Both the position numbers and the translations under genes were made by a program. From NCBI GenBank assembly GCA_009741485.1, contig CM019217.1, positions 38,673,765 to 38,737,764 of the forward strand: a stretch of 64,000 nt of DNA. The letters run 5' to 3'. Below the pieces are notes generated by a model. It worked only from the letters and a program-made list of their open reading frames with translations. It was not told the origin of the DNA and searched no databases. This stretch comes from Malurus cyaneus samueli. Its lineage: Eukaryota; Chordata; Aves; Passeriformes; Maluridae. Positions 48,801 to 61,617 of this stretch are shown in pieces; position 1 is the stretch's first letter; each line of letters starts with the position of its first letter.

Positions 48801-51800
48801 TTTTTAATGCCTATTGGAATTAGATAAGGGAGAGCTTCACGTGTTTTCTATCTGTATTCCTTCCTCCTATTGCCTCTTAGTCGCTTTGGTACTTCAGTTT
48901 ACTGTGTTGCATTAAATTGGTCTTTCCATTGTATAACCTCTACAGGCGTTGCATAGTGTTTTCCAGCCTCTTTCCTAAGAGGACTGGAATAAATGGGAAG
49001 AGGTCTTTCTCTGGGGAGTAACAGACTGCTAAATGGGAGTAAATGTTGTATGAGCTTTTCCCCAGGTAACTGAAGTAGGTAAAAGAAGTGTAGCTGTGGA
49101 CGGGAGCAATCGGCATATGGAACCTGGAGAAGTGAGGAAGGAGACTTGAAGCTGGTTGGTTTTGTGTATGAGGGTCAATGGAGTTTATTTAACTTACTCG
49201 ACAAACAAAAACATGCCTTTTTTTTCCCCCCTCAATGAAATAAAGGTCCTTCAAAGAAAGTGGGGAAGAGAGCAAGGAGGGCATTTTAAGCACATAAGGG
49301 ATGTGTATGTAAGGTCAGCCACCAGCTGTGTGTGTGTGCAGGAAGGTAGGGACACCAGGCTAGGCACTCATTTTCCCTTCAGCATTTGGGAGATGGTGGA
49401 TATTACTTAAAGAAATTTTGCAGCCTGAATATCTTGTGGATGATCTTTGGTGTCTATAAATTAAAAGTGTTTAGAATAAAACCAGAGCTTCAAATATCTT
49501 TGTACAATTTAGAAATTCAGAACTGAATCTAATCTAATATAGTATTAAGACTTTCACCCATCCTTGATTGCCTGATTAGGGCTGATAAAAGAGAAGAATT
49601 TCTTAATCTTTGTAATTAATTCATGTGCTAAAGACCAAATCAGTCTCTAACTATGTAAAAATTAATCAAATAAGCAAAAATCATTTTGGTAGAATTATTG
49701 CTTATTGGGTAAATTATTAAAGAACTTTAAAATAAAATTTAAGATAATTGGAGAATTAAATAAGAAGATAAAAACCCTTAGGAAATGTGGGAAAACTTCT
49801 TTTTCAGGATGGTGGCTCGGAACATGTCCTTTTAGTGATGCAAAACTGCAAGGAAGATAAAGCATATTTTCTGGCAACCTCTGGGATAAAATCCTTGCAA
49901 ATAAGATAAGCCCAGATGAAGAAGAGCCATATGCAGTTTAAATTAAACAAATGCATCAGTGCCTTCCAAGTGCTAAATGGTGGGATGAGCCACCTACCTC
50001 AACAGAGTGACAGAAGCAGTGCACATTACAATGCTAATATGCTACGATGACAAGTGGCTGGTGACATCAGATACTGACTCTGACCAGGATCTTCTGAGTA
50101 GAGTTATGAAAAGTTTTGATATCAGAACCATGTGAAATGGTGATCATATCTGAAAAGCAAAGCAGAGCTCGTAGGTCTGTGCTAGCACAGGACAAATAAG
50201 GCCGATGTCCAGGTGACAAACAGAGTGTGTTGTTCCATTCTCACAGACCACTTGCTAACGAGATGTAATCTAATGGCATACTTTCCTCTTCAACACAGGG
50301 AACCAAGATCATTGTCTCACAGATCAGCTACTTTGAGTGAGCAAAATTTTTGGGTTTACAAACTTGATGCCATATTTTGATCTTAACTTACGTGTATGTA
50401 TGAAAAAAACCCGAGTTTGTTTGGTCCTTGGATAAGTATAGAAATATTTCAGTGTTCAGTTACTAGAAATTCAGTTTTTTAACTTTGGCTCATCTTACTT
50501 TCCAATGACTCTCACATATTATTCACAGTGACTCTCTACTTCAATTATTTTCCTTTTGATTTAGAAGGAAATGGTGAAAGGCTATCTGATTATTTTAGAG
50601 ACCTATTTTTCTTAGGTTTTTTTTTTTTAATTTATATTAACAGTTACATCTTCAAAGAACTTGGAGAAAAATGTGTAATCTGCTCATTCCAGACTCATCT
50701 TTGAACATGTTAGTTTTTTCAGTTTCCATTCATTGCCAAAGCCATATTTTCCTTTCTAAGAAACTGATAGAAGACTTGTAAGTTTATGGATTAATTTGTG
50801 TTTACACAGCCAAAAACCAGTGCAATTGCATGGCATTCTTTCTCTTATCTGCAATCTCTTTGTTGCACAACAGTCTTTCTAAAAGAAATACAAAAAATTA
50901 AATTCCTCAAATACAGGGAGGTGTGAAAAATTTCCTCTTGGAAGACACTTCAGATAATCTGTTTGTCTGATTTAATGTCTCTGAAACTTCTCAAACTATT
51001 TTAAAAGTATGGTCTGCTCTGTAAAGTGTATTTCTGTGCTCAAACTGTGCTGCTTTAAAATTTTGATTGCTATCAGATACAAATATTTTTCAACTTTTCT
51101 CCCCCCACCCCCAGCATGATGACAGTCTAAGAATGGCCTAAATTAAAATTTAAAATTGTAATGTCAGAGTGAACCTTCTGTTCACATTTTTTCTCCTCTA
51201 ACAACTTGCCTTTTCAGCAGTTGTTTAGTATTTTTGTGGAATCAGACATATCTCTGGAATGGCACCACTGCACTGGTGCCTGTAGCACTCAATGCATACA
51301 AATACACCATCCCCAGCACCACACCCCAGCCTGATAATTTGGATGAGAGCTCTTTTATTTTAAAAGCTGCCAAATATTATTGGATGCACATAAACTCCTT
51401 CTGTTTCTTTCTGGCATAGGGTTTCATAACAGTCAGGGCTATAATTCTGACGTTACTGTGATGGTGATCAGTGCTAAGGGCCAGTGCCACAGGTGGCAAT
51501 GTGATTGTAGCATCTGTGAGCTAGCAGGTATTTAGTTCATATGCATCCTTCTTGTCCTTTTCAGTTTATTCGAGATTCACAGAATGAAGGAAAAGGCTTC
51601 TTTCCATGTTATCAGTGATGATAGTAGAGTCAGAGACTTCAGGCTTCAAACTGGATATTTTTCCTAATCATAGCATAGTCTAATGGGTTAACAATTTTTT
51701 TTTTCCTTTAAATTAAATTTATGGCGTTTACTCAGGAATCACTCAGGTGTCATCGTTATCACCAGGTTATCAGGTACATGATAACTTTAAACCTCTTCCT

Positions 51801-54800
51801 CTTCTCTCAGATTCCCTTGCTGCCTCCAGAAACATCTACCAACAGTAAAACCTTGTGTATCTTGTCTCCATATCATCTCAGAGTCCCTTATCTCTTCCTA
51901 CCATGCACAATAGCGAGAAATTATTCACTTGGAATAGAAGAATAAATAGGATTGTTGGAGTCTTAGGCACACTCTCTTCTGTGCAAATGCTCAGTTAGCA
52001 CCAGTTAGTCACAGAAACTGCAGCAGAGAAGGGGGGGAGTCAATTTTGCTATGGAAAAAGGAGATAAAAACAAGGCCACCAAGGAATCAGATCAGACACC
52101 AGACCAGGGAAATATCAGCACATCACAGGAACAGCTCCTGCTGTTCAGAACAGTTTCATTTGTGTACAGCTGTCTGACATCTACAAAGTTAGAGATGGGA
52201 TTTAGAGACTTCAGATAAAATCTATGTGAATTTATTTTTTGGAAATACCAGTGTCATAAGAACATTTAAAAATATAAAATTCATTTAATTTTGATTTAAC
52301 TGACTGTGTTTGAGCTTATGAATAGTCTTTTAGAAGCCTACTTTCATAATATTGAATATAGACTTTTTTCTTTTTTTTTCCTTTTTTAGAGTAACCTTCC
52401 CCTCCCCTTCTCCCCCACCTCTATGTAGCCTTCCACTAAAGATTTTTAAGAAAAATATGGCTTAAAAATGGATGTTAACTGTGTATGAGTAGACTATGTT
52501 TGTAGACCATCATCATCTCTGCTGTGTTTTAGATGCTGTTAGATCATGGGTTAAAGAGGGATTTTCTAATTTCAGGCACTTAAAATGGAGAGGTAGGACT
52601 AGAATGACATGATTTGTCTTTCAAAGTGTTAAAAGTGTGTGTAGGTTCACTGATTCAGTTAGACAATTTCACTTAGATGTACAGTAGTGTATGGAATTAA
52701 AATCAGGAGTCAAAATGTCTTTTTCAGTCTTGGGAGAGTTTCTTATTTTTTAAGAGAAGGAAGTAAAAGAAGTCATGAGTAGAGCCAGACAAAGTAAAAA
52801 GAGAAGGCATAAATAAAATAAAAAATCTTATTAAACTCTATGCCCTATTATCTTCTTATTTCTCTGTTATAAGGAACTAATGCAAATAAAACTAAGCTGT
52901 AAAAGAGGAGAAAGAAAAATAAAGTGAGAATATAATGGTTTACAAAGAGATGGTGCAGTTAGGTAACTGTTGAAAGAGCTACACAATATGTCTTTTCAGT
53001 TACTCTATATCCAAACTTGGTGATTAACACCCCTCTACAGAACATCATTCCATAGCTATTTATTAAACAAAACTTTCAGGAACAAATTGCTAGCTTAAAT
53101 TCTATTATGAATGAAAAAGATGGGAATATTTGCACTGCAAATCATAGTTATTTCCCTAGCTGCCTTCTAGTTCCTGGACGGAAAGTAAATTGTTTTGGCT
53201 CTAGCCTGCCTCTGTGTCTTGAGCGGGCCAGTTCAGAGTGATTTACTGATCTGCCTGCTAGTGTGTTCTCTTTAGCTAAACATAACATTTGCTTGACTTG
53301 GTGAAAAACTCCACATGCTTTCTCCATCAGACTTTCAGGGACTATAACCTACTCACCAGGTATTCTAAGAACTATCTCAAAATGAATTTTCCAGTTGTGC
53401 ATCAGATAACAGTATTTGTTGTTTGCAGTGCACAGCCTCTTCTCTGAAAAATCCATTTTGAGTTGAGCTAATGGCCATCCAGCTGCACAAAGAAATACAA
53501 CAGAGAGCAATGCTAGAATTGATTGGACTGTGGGAGATATCATCACAACCTGCATAACAATAAACCAAAATGTTCAACAAGCAGCATGACTTTCAAATCT
53601 CACCTAGATTCACGACAACTTGGGGGAAAAAATCTGGGACCATACATTGTCACTATAAGACAAAACACTGAAACTTCTTTTAATAACTTTCTCCGTATAT
53701 TTTGATTCTTTCCAAAGTGGTGCTATTTCTCTACTCAGCTGTCCCATTTTTCATTTTAGGAGTTAATTTATCCAGAAATATTTTCACTTCTCTCTCTGAT
53801 TTGTTTTAGCTGCAGGGAAAGCTTCTTCCTATGACATTGTGCACATTCTGAATGTTTCATTAGGTACTTCAAATACTCAACATTCAATGAACTTTTTCAA
53901 GGAGTGTATTGCAGAAGAAAAAACAATATTGATTAAACTTCTGTTGATTTCCTTTTGAATTATGAATAATGCATTTTCTGCTTACTTTATGATTCTCTTG
54001 TGGTATTGTTTTATAGATTCACTTTTGCTAACAAATCATATTTTAAGACTGAAATAGTGCTAATTTTCTCTTAGTAGATCTTGTGAATTCTTGGAGTCCT
54101 TTCAGTAGGTCTTGTGCTGGTGGCTGGGGTTTTTGTCATTCTAATTGGGTTTCTGCTATTTTAATGACTGAAATAAGTCTTACCTCTTAATTATGCCCTG
54201 CCTTTCTCCTTCATCATCTCTTCTGAATTGACACAGGTTCCTAGAATAATTTGTATCTTGTCTTTCACAAGTTTTCATAAGTCCCTTTTGTTATGTATAT
54301 ACATGGATTATATGAGTACATAGTGCATAATGAATACATAATAAAAGATATGCCTTATGAAAAAGTACAGATTAAATTAATGCTAAATATATATATTTCA
54401 TTTTGAAACTTGAGCCTAGATAGTCTTAAAAATATCTTTTATAGGAATGTGAGGTCATAGCCAGAGATGATTGAAGTCAGTAGAAAGGACTGTCATTTAG
54501 GGACTAGTATTTTTTTCTACAATGTTTTAAAGGAAAAACTATTTTTTAAACATTAAGCTGCTTTTACCAAATTGTAGTCTAAAAGACATATTGAAAATTA
54601 AATTTTGCTTTTCACAAGTGTGCTACTAAAATTACAGGATTTATGAAGTATTTGGAGTGCAGGAGGTTGACAACTCTAACCTATTGTAATATTACTGAAA
54701 AACTGCGAGACTTAAATGGCAGAATACAAAATAAAAGTATTGAATGGGATTTAAAGAATCAGGTAAACAAACCATGGGCCTTGAATGAACATCCTTGAAC

Positions 54801-57200
54801 TGGCAGTGAATCAGTTTACAAATGATGCCCACTAATGTCACAATGAAAAGTCTTAAATAGGAGAGAAAATGTGTACACAGTGGATACAGAAATTTAATCA
54901 ATGACTTAATTTCTCTTGGTGTATCTGTCCAGGAAGGGACAATGCGTTGCCCAATAACAGCTACTGCCTGTGCAAAACTGAAAATAAAAGGAAAGAGGAG
55001 GAAGTGAAATACCGTGGTTCATTTGAAAACATGGCATAAAAGAAAAAAAAATAGAATATTCTACTATAAATAGGAGCCTTGTACCAGGATTAATATGCAT
55101 TTGGAAATTAATGTAGTCTTTAGAAGTATTTCATAAAGGATTTTTTATTTTGAAATGTAGATTCTAAAGCAACTAAATAAAAGAGCAAATCAAATATACC
55201 ATTTTGATAGTTTCTGCATGGATTTTCCGTCAATATGTCCACAAATTAGAGAAATCTTTGATTCATTTTTCAGTACTAAATAGTGTAATGAACTATTCTT
55301 TTTAGAAGAAATAATCACAAGATTTTGCCATGAAAACCTCCTTTAGTAATAATTACCTTATTCAGTGAGAAATTAAATATCCTTAGTAATAGGACTTAGA
55401 TTTAAATCACTTCTACTCTTGCCTACCAGTTGTCTTTCAAAATACCATTGTATTTCACAGTCCTTTAATATCACCCTACATTCTAATTAAACAGTACTAT
55501 GTTCTTTCTACCTCTATCTTGATTACATGTATGTGGAAAGTTTTCAAACTAAGTCATATTTCCAGTGAAAATATGATTGTTACCATGGCGATGAACTCGA
55601 GTTTTCTGTGCTTCTAAAAGTAACTATTCACATAAGCAGCCCACTAGAAGAAGAACAAGAAAACCCCAAAGAGTGTAACTGACCCAGCAGTGTATGTGAA
55701 GTATTCTTTAATCATACAGCACGCTGGAAGAATGGCAAAACCATTTAATTATATTTTCCAGATTTTACCATATGTTGTTTCTACCAGTTTGTGGTGATAA
55801 GAAAATATTTGCATAGTTCTCAACTGTAAATTATACTTTTTTAGTTCTACCTGATGTGATAAACTTCTCTGTGAAACAAATACTGAAATACTAGATATTA
55901 AGAAGTGTTATGTGCTATGAAAATGATGAACAACATTAATTTTTATATTGTGAGATGCACTGATTTTATGCTGAAAATTATTGTATTTTTTTAAGTCTGT
56001 ATTGACAGGATGGACTTTAGTAATTTTGTTATCTGGAAAACATGAGCATCTTTTCAATAATCTGCAAATTTTGTATGTACATTATTGACTTTAGAGTGAG
56101 TGAGAAATTTGAAGTGTCTAAATCTTTTTGGGGCTCTGACTGTGAGATAAGTTAATGCAGTTGTCACAATAAATTTTAAAATAAGAAATACTGATATTGA
56201 AAGAGGAAATTTGACTGAATTAGGAACAAGAGCTGGTTAACAATGTTTGTGCTAGGTTTTATCCCTGCCCAAATGGTGTAAGGAAAAATTGAATGTTGTC
56301 ATAAAATTTAAATAATAGTCTTTGTAGAGTGTTATGCTGTTTAGCTTTCTCTTAGCAGCTAAGTAAAATTTTTCCAATTTCAGTAAACAAAAGACAGAAT
56401 CAAATGTCTTATTTCTGCTGACAGCTTTCAGACTTCCCCTCTTCCATCTGTCACACGCTCTCTTAAAGAAGACTTGCAAAGTTCTTGCCTTAGATGTGGC
56501 TGTTACCTCAAGCAATGGGACTATGAGAGACCAGTTCTCTTTAATTGGATGTGGAAGAAAGGAAAAATAATCAAACCAATGGCAAAGAAGACATAGAGAG
56601 GTGAAATAAGAGTAATCATTAAAAAAATCCAGTGTGACCTTCCTCTAAGATTGCAAGGTATCTTTTCTGCCCTTTTCATAAACTTGATATGGCACACCGT
56701 AGTTGACAGGAACAAGAAACTACTGGAGGCCAAGCTCTTGAGTGCTGAAAATGACATCACAGAGGGGTGAATGGAAAGAGGGCTAAACAATCCTGTGGTA
56801 GATGGGTACTTCCAGAGTTCCAGAGATTTCCTGCTTTTCAGTTCTGCTAGGTCAAATTTGGAACCATCAGTTAAACTCTAAGTCTTGATTAATGGAAACT
56901 TTCAGTGATCTGGTACTTTGACACAAACCTAGCTTAATATTTCTTCAACAGTCCTTCATTCATCTACTTTACTTCAACAAAGCTGTCTGAGAGAAGGTCT
57001 TACTGCTCACAAATGATAGTGCCCTTCAGAGTTTTGTTGATGTTTGTTTGCAAGAAGTGTTCATAAAGCTCAATCAATGAAGACTGCATTAGGTTAGACA
57101 CTGAAGGGATTAGGGGAACAGAGGGAAGTATGTATAGCACAGCTTATCTGGGAGGCAAAAAGCAGCTTAGTAGTGCTGATGTACTTTTTCCACTCTCCAG
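42831..57200. other. Long AT-rich intergenic or intronic stretch, no gene seen
   Basis: No frame exceeds 103 codons, and no CR1, LTR or other repeat is recognised. Short (TA)n at 45378-45392 and short TG runs at about 43213 and 49328 occur. A pyrimidine-rich block lies at about 52365-52430. An acceptor/donor-like pair around 45546-45589 encloses 44 bp closed in all frames and looks like chance. Confidence 0.5.
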
Positions 57201-57318
57201 AAGTTGTTTGAGACCAATAGCTGCAGACAGAAGTTCATCAAGAGGCCAGCGTTTTGCTGTGCCTCAGTGGAAGAAAACAGGTCCACTTGCATTACAAGTG
57301 GCTGAGTTACCTTACAAG
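57201..57318 (+). other. Candidate internal exon (unidentified)
   Basis: A strong acceptor, gtactttttccactctccag, ends at 57200, with a branch-like tgctgat about 25 bp upstream. A good donor, CAAG|GTAAGC, begins at 57319. The 118 bp between them is open in one frame that also continues upstream to 57130 (reading RPIAADRSSSRGQRFAVPQW and on). Another frame stops only near the end, and the third stops early. The segment is less AT-rich than its surroundings. I recognise no protein. It could be an exon of a protein-coding gene, an exon of a long non-coding RNA, or a chance pairing of splice-like sites. Confidence 0.3.
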
Positions 57319-58812
57319 GTAAGCTGAGTCTGCTATGCACTGTTTCCTGTACTATATTCTGGGAGGATGAGCTTGTTATTTAAGTGCTTAATACTGCATC
57401 CAGAGTATGGAGAAGCTAAATTTAGCATTGCCAGTTTGAGCTCCTGGGTTCGTCTTGTTTGGTGTTTTTTATTGGCAAGAAAGAAAAATATACAGGGTTA
57501 AAAAACTGTGTACCATAAAAATAGTAGTGTGTTTGTAGAATCAGAGTCTATTTTATAAACAATTTAATGGAACTTCTGAAAATGTTACATTCATCTCCAA
57601 AGAAAAAAATTATGAAAAATTATTCAGTAAAAGTAAATTCCACACTTGTAGTATGTTTTGCATTTTGTGATTATTTGAAGGAAGTGTAATTCTCTGAGGA
57701 CTATTCAAACTTTTCAGATGTCTTACGAAAATCTTAGAGACTCTGAAGCATGGTATTCTTGATACAAAGAATGGAGTGAGGAAGGAAGGACATGTTTCCT
57801 CTTTTGGTTCAGTGCTGGTGTCCAGTGGCACTTGGCAAAAGCATGTCCTGGTAATAAAGTCACTGAATAGTTGGAAAAGGTGTGACTTTAATGTAAGGAA
57901 AGTGATGGACAGCTAGATCCTTTCTGCCATTAGGATACACTTGGAAAAGTTGCACACTCTTCTGGCAGCCTGGAGGACAGAGTAAAGTGCTAATACAAGG
58001 AGAAAGAATCTGAAGTGCTTTAGATTGCCATTTTACATTTAAGCAAAATTTATGTTATACTAACCACTTTTGTGATAAAAGTCCATAATTGGTTTTAAAA
58101 AAGCAAACAAAACAAACATGTGCAGTACAAAAGAACACAGCTCATATAAGCTTGCTATTACCTCTGTCATAACTTATGCTGTTCAGCCAGGGAAGGACAA
58201 ACAGGAATCTGGAAAGATCATCAAGGTTCTAAAAAGTCTCCTATAGTTATAGTCACTTCTATACTGGGAAATTCTGCCAGTAAACAGGTAATACCAGCAT
58301 GTGTTTGCTGATCCAGATGTTATATTCGATTTCTAGTTGAATCTCTCCTCCTCAAGAGAAATTGTGTCAGCAGATTTCTGTGCCTCCCATACCTTCACCT
58401 AGTTCATTGTTGGATAGAAACACTTCACTTGAAGAATTCAGGGCATTTTAATACAAGGAGTCATAGTTCCTTTTCCTGTTACAATCTTATCATCTAAGTT
58501 TTTCCTCCATTGGTCCCCTATGACTGCCGGTTGCCTTCACTCTTCTCTCAAACATAGATCCTGTACAGCTCAAAGTGTTCCCATCTCCAATTTAGAATAA
58601 TAATAGTCCATTATTTCTACAGCATTTCAGTTTAGTAACTGAAAATACCATGTATTGGCTTGGAAAAGAGAAAGTTGAAGGTGAGGAAAATATGCAACTG
58701 TTTCATGTTCTAATGGAGTCTTGGCAATTAGTTCTGCACCCTGGTTCTGAACCAGTGCTTTGAAATTTTTGAAAAACAGCTTGGGAATATTACGACGTGG
58801 AAATATAATTAC
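57319..58812. other. AT-rich intergenic or intronic DNA, no gene seen
   Basis: Short frames only. No repeat family is recognised. Confidence 0.55.
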
Positions 58813-58904
58813 CTGTGTATGTGCAAATCTTTCAAGTCTGGAGCTTGAAATCTCAGCTTCATCTGACACTCTTGAGGATGGAAACACTAAAATAGCAGAG
58901 CTTC
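58813..58904 (-). other. Candidate exon on the minus strand (unidentified)
   Basis: Read on the minus strand, a pyrimidine-rich acceptor (tgttttccttataccttcaag) precedes 92 bp ending ACACAG|GTAATT, an acceptable donor. One frame is open (SSAILVFPSSRVSDEAEISS and on) and belongs to a 99-codon frame spanning 58627-58926. A second frame of 68 codons, rich in hydrophobic residues, overlaps its upstream side (58887-59093). No family is recognised and the frames do not join without a shift, so this is weak. Confidence 0.2.
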
Positions 58905-60806
58905 CTTGAAGGTATAAGGAAAACATGCAACAATACTGATATGTGTCAGTGCCCGAGTGGTTTCAGCAGGGATGATGGCTGTGCAGATGGAGATACTGAG
59001 TGCTACAGAAAGGTGTTTAGTCTGAACAATGCAGAAAACAAGAGCTAACACATCCCAAGATACCAGAAGTGTGCTGACAGATACATTCAACATGTCAATC
59101 CCTAATGCTCTTTGTGTGTACAGAGTATTTTTGTGAGTACAAGTGAATCACTTGGAGATCTGGCTGATATTAATACTATTTATATGGACTATGTCTTCAT
59201 TCCATAAATCTAGAACATGACATTGTTCTAAAAAAAATAAAAATTAAAATGTTTAGTGGAAAGAATAAATACAAAGCTGAAAGCAAGCTGCTCCTTCAAC
59301 AGCTAGACAGAAGTTACACAGGCCTTTCATTTAGTGTGCTTGGCTGAGAGTGACTTAAAGGAATGCCTTAGAGTGCCAGGCATCCATCCCATATTGTGAT
59401 GCAGTGCTAGCAGAATCAGAATGGGTAATCATTGTAATTGTTTGCTGTACTTGGCTCAAGTACACATAGTAAAGGATTTGCAAAAGCCCGTTTTAAATTA
59501 GTATTCTGATGCAGTGAATCATTAGACACAAGCAATAGCCTACTAAAAACACCCAGGCACATTAACAATAAAAGTCAAAGCTTATGAAAATTAGTCTTAC
59601 TTAAATTTCATATTTTAAAAAATACAACTGTGAGCTTTTTGCTTAACCTTATACTATATTTGAACTCAGCACTGTTTTCTAAGTGGCAAGATCTAGTGAT
59701 GCAAGTGTGGTCTTGGTTTGGATGGATGGCTTTGCTGTTCTGAAATATATTTCCTAGGCAGCTCAAGTGAAAACATTTCCAGAAAAGTGGAGGTTTGTGG
59801 ATGTCTTTGCAGAATTTGTCTTTGCTGCCTGGAAATGACAAACTATTCTGTTGCACTCCTTATTGCATTTCCGGGCTAGGCTACTTTCTCCAGGAAGCAT
59901 TTCTTTTGATCATGCCTCCTTTGCTGTGTCAGAATTATGACCTGTATGTAAATTTTCCTTTTGTATTCCTGAAAGTCGATTTATTATTAACAATGAATTT
60001 GCTTTGCTTAAATCTTTCCCACAAAATATTATCTATAGAAAACAGTAGTAAAAAATAGTCATTTTCCATGAATGACATGAATTTCCATGAGCAACATTCA
60101 TATAACGTCTGATTATATGATCCACATATTTGCTTCATTAAGAAGAGCAGCTTTCCTCTTGCCATATAATCTGGTTTACAACACAAATAAACATATTTTA
60201 ATTTGTGACAGGCTTACACTTTGTAAAATTGTTATATTTCCTTGGTATCCACGGAACACCTGTAGATGCTTTTCAAGCACCTTAAGAAGATAAACTGCTG
60301 TCACAGTACTTTAATCCCAGCTTCTATTGTCTTCCAAGGAAGAACAGATTTGCAGAGAACTATGGAACTTGGATCTGGCATCATGTTACTGCAGGGTGAT
60401 AGCTCTGCTTGCTGCGGTTCCGTGGCAGGAAAATGACGTGCTAAGAGGAAACGCAGCTGATTCTAAAGGCACATCTACACCACGGACTTCTGTGGACATT
60501 AAAATGCTCATCACTACAAGAATCTGCTGCATGGCTCTTTGCATCAGCTTTTCAAAGAGCAGCAGTCCTGACACATATCTGCAGTCACGCTGGGGTGCCA
60601 GAAAACCTTAAAATAATTGTAAAGGCACGAGTTCTAGTATCTGTAAGCAAGGCTTCCAGGATCAAGGATTTTTATAGGTGTAACTAGTTACAGTGTAAGG
60701 GACAAACTGAAACACACCCAGGAACACAAATAATATCCAGTGTATCTAAACTAATAATTAAGAAATGTAGAAAATATTATATTTTTAAAATGAAGAATGG
60801 AAAGAA
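58905..60806. other. AT-rich intergenic or intronic DNA, no gene seen
   Basis: Frames up to 94 codons occur, for example 60327-60611 on plus, without recognisable motifs. No transposon is recognised. Confidence 0.5.
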
Positions 60807-61020
60807 TTATTGGTAGGACGTTTGTGCGAGTAGCAGAATTGCGATTACTCCGCTTTCATCCCCGTCCCGATGAGGTTCAATGAAATAAATGCGGTTCCCA
60901 GTCACCACCGGGGGGCTCTCCTCTCCCAAGTACTTCAGGAAAAAGGGACAAACTGCACATTCATTGCACAAACGATCCTGGCTGTCCTGGTGAGATGTTA
61001 ACACGGGCGTGGGTCTGCTT
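60807..61020 (-). other. CpG-rich, coding-like segment (possible exon or inserted sequence)
   Basis: About 200 bp stands out by GC and CpG content, with a dozen or more CpG sites inside very AT-rich DNA. On the minus strand it holds one open frame of at least 65 codons ending in TAA at 60807. Its product has a balanced, protein-like composition with three clustered cysteines (RLCNECAVCPFF) followed by GNRIYFIEPHRDGDESG. The frame is open upstream to at least about 61020, where a TTATAG acceptor-like site lies, though its pyrimidine tract is poor. A GTAATC site inside the frame might serve as a donor. I do not recognise the protein. Alternatives are a processed-gene fragment, a small transposon piece or a chance open frame in a CpG-rich island. 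Confidence 0.3.
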
Positions 61021-61595
61021 AAAGATGTTTCTATAAGTGTATTTTAAAAGCATATTAGAATTTATTTGAAAGAATATTTAAGTGGCTAACTGCTAGTCAC
61101 ATTCCTTGAATTCTTGAATCTTTGACTAAATCCAATTTAAAAATTAATTTAGTTATGACCCTGTCTTCAGGAACTGGGTTGTTTAATATATTCTCATTGA
61201 TTTGAATCGGTTGATGGAGATTATTATTAAATATCTTATTCCTGCTTAGAGCTCACAGATACTCTCATAAAACTGTCATGTTCTTAATCTTCATTGTCAG
61301 CTTGTAACCATTAACCTAACATTAGTTAATACTTCCCTATTTATATTATTATAACTTTTGATGAAATTTATAATTTCATACTCTTTGACTTAAAGGAACA
61401 AAAGATTAAAGCTTTCAAAATGTTCAGAGTATGTATATTGTTAACTACAACCATTCTTCAGACCTTTAACCCAAATGTGTATTTCATTCCCTGCGAGTGC
61501 GGTGGCATTGTATGTAGGACAAAACAACTTTTCCAGCTGCATAAAGCAGCTTGCAAGTGAGTATATCTGAATAGGATCAGAGAAATGGGGAAATG
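61021..61595. other. AT-rich intergenic DNA, no gene seen
   Basis: No feature is recognised. Confidence 0.55.
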
Positions 61596-61617
61596 AAAAA
61601 AAAAAAAAAAAAAAAAA
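61596..61617. repeat. Poly(A) run of 22
   Basis: An uninterrupted run of 22 A, followed by gaaaa. It could be a microsatellite or the remains of a retrotransposed poly(A) tail. No retrogene body is recognisable upstream. Confidence 0.9.
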
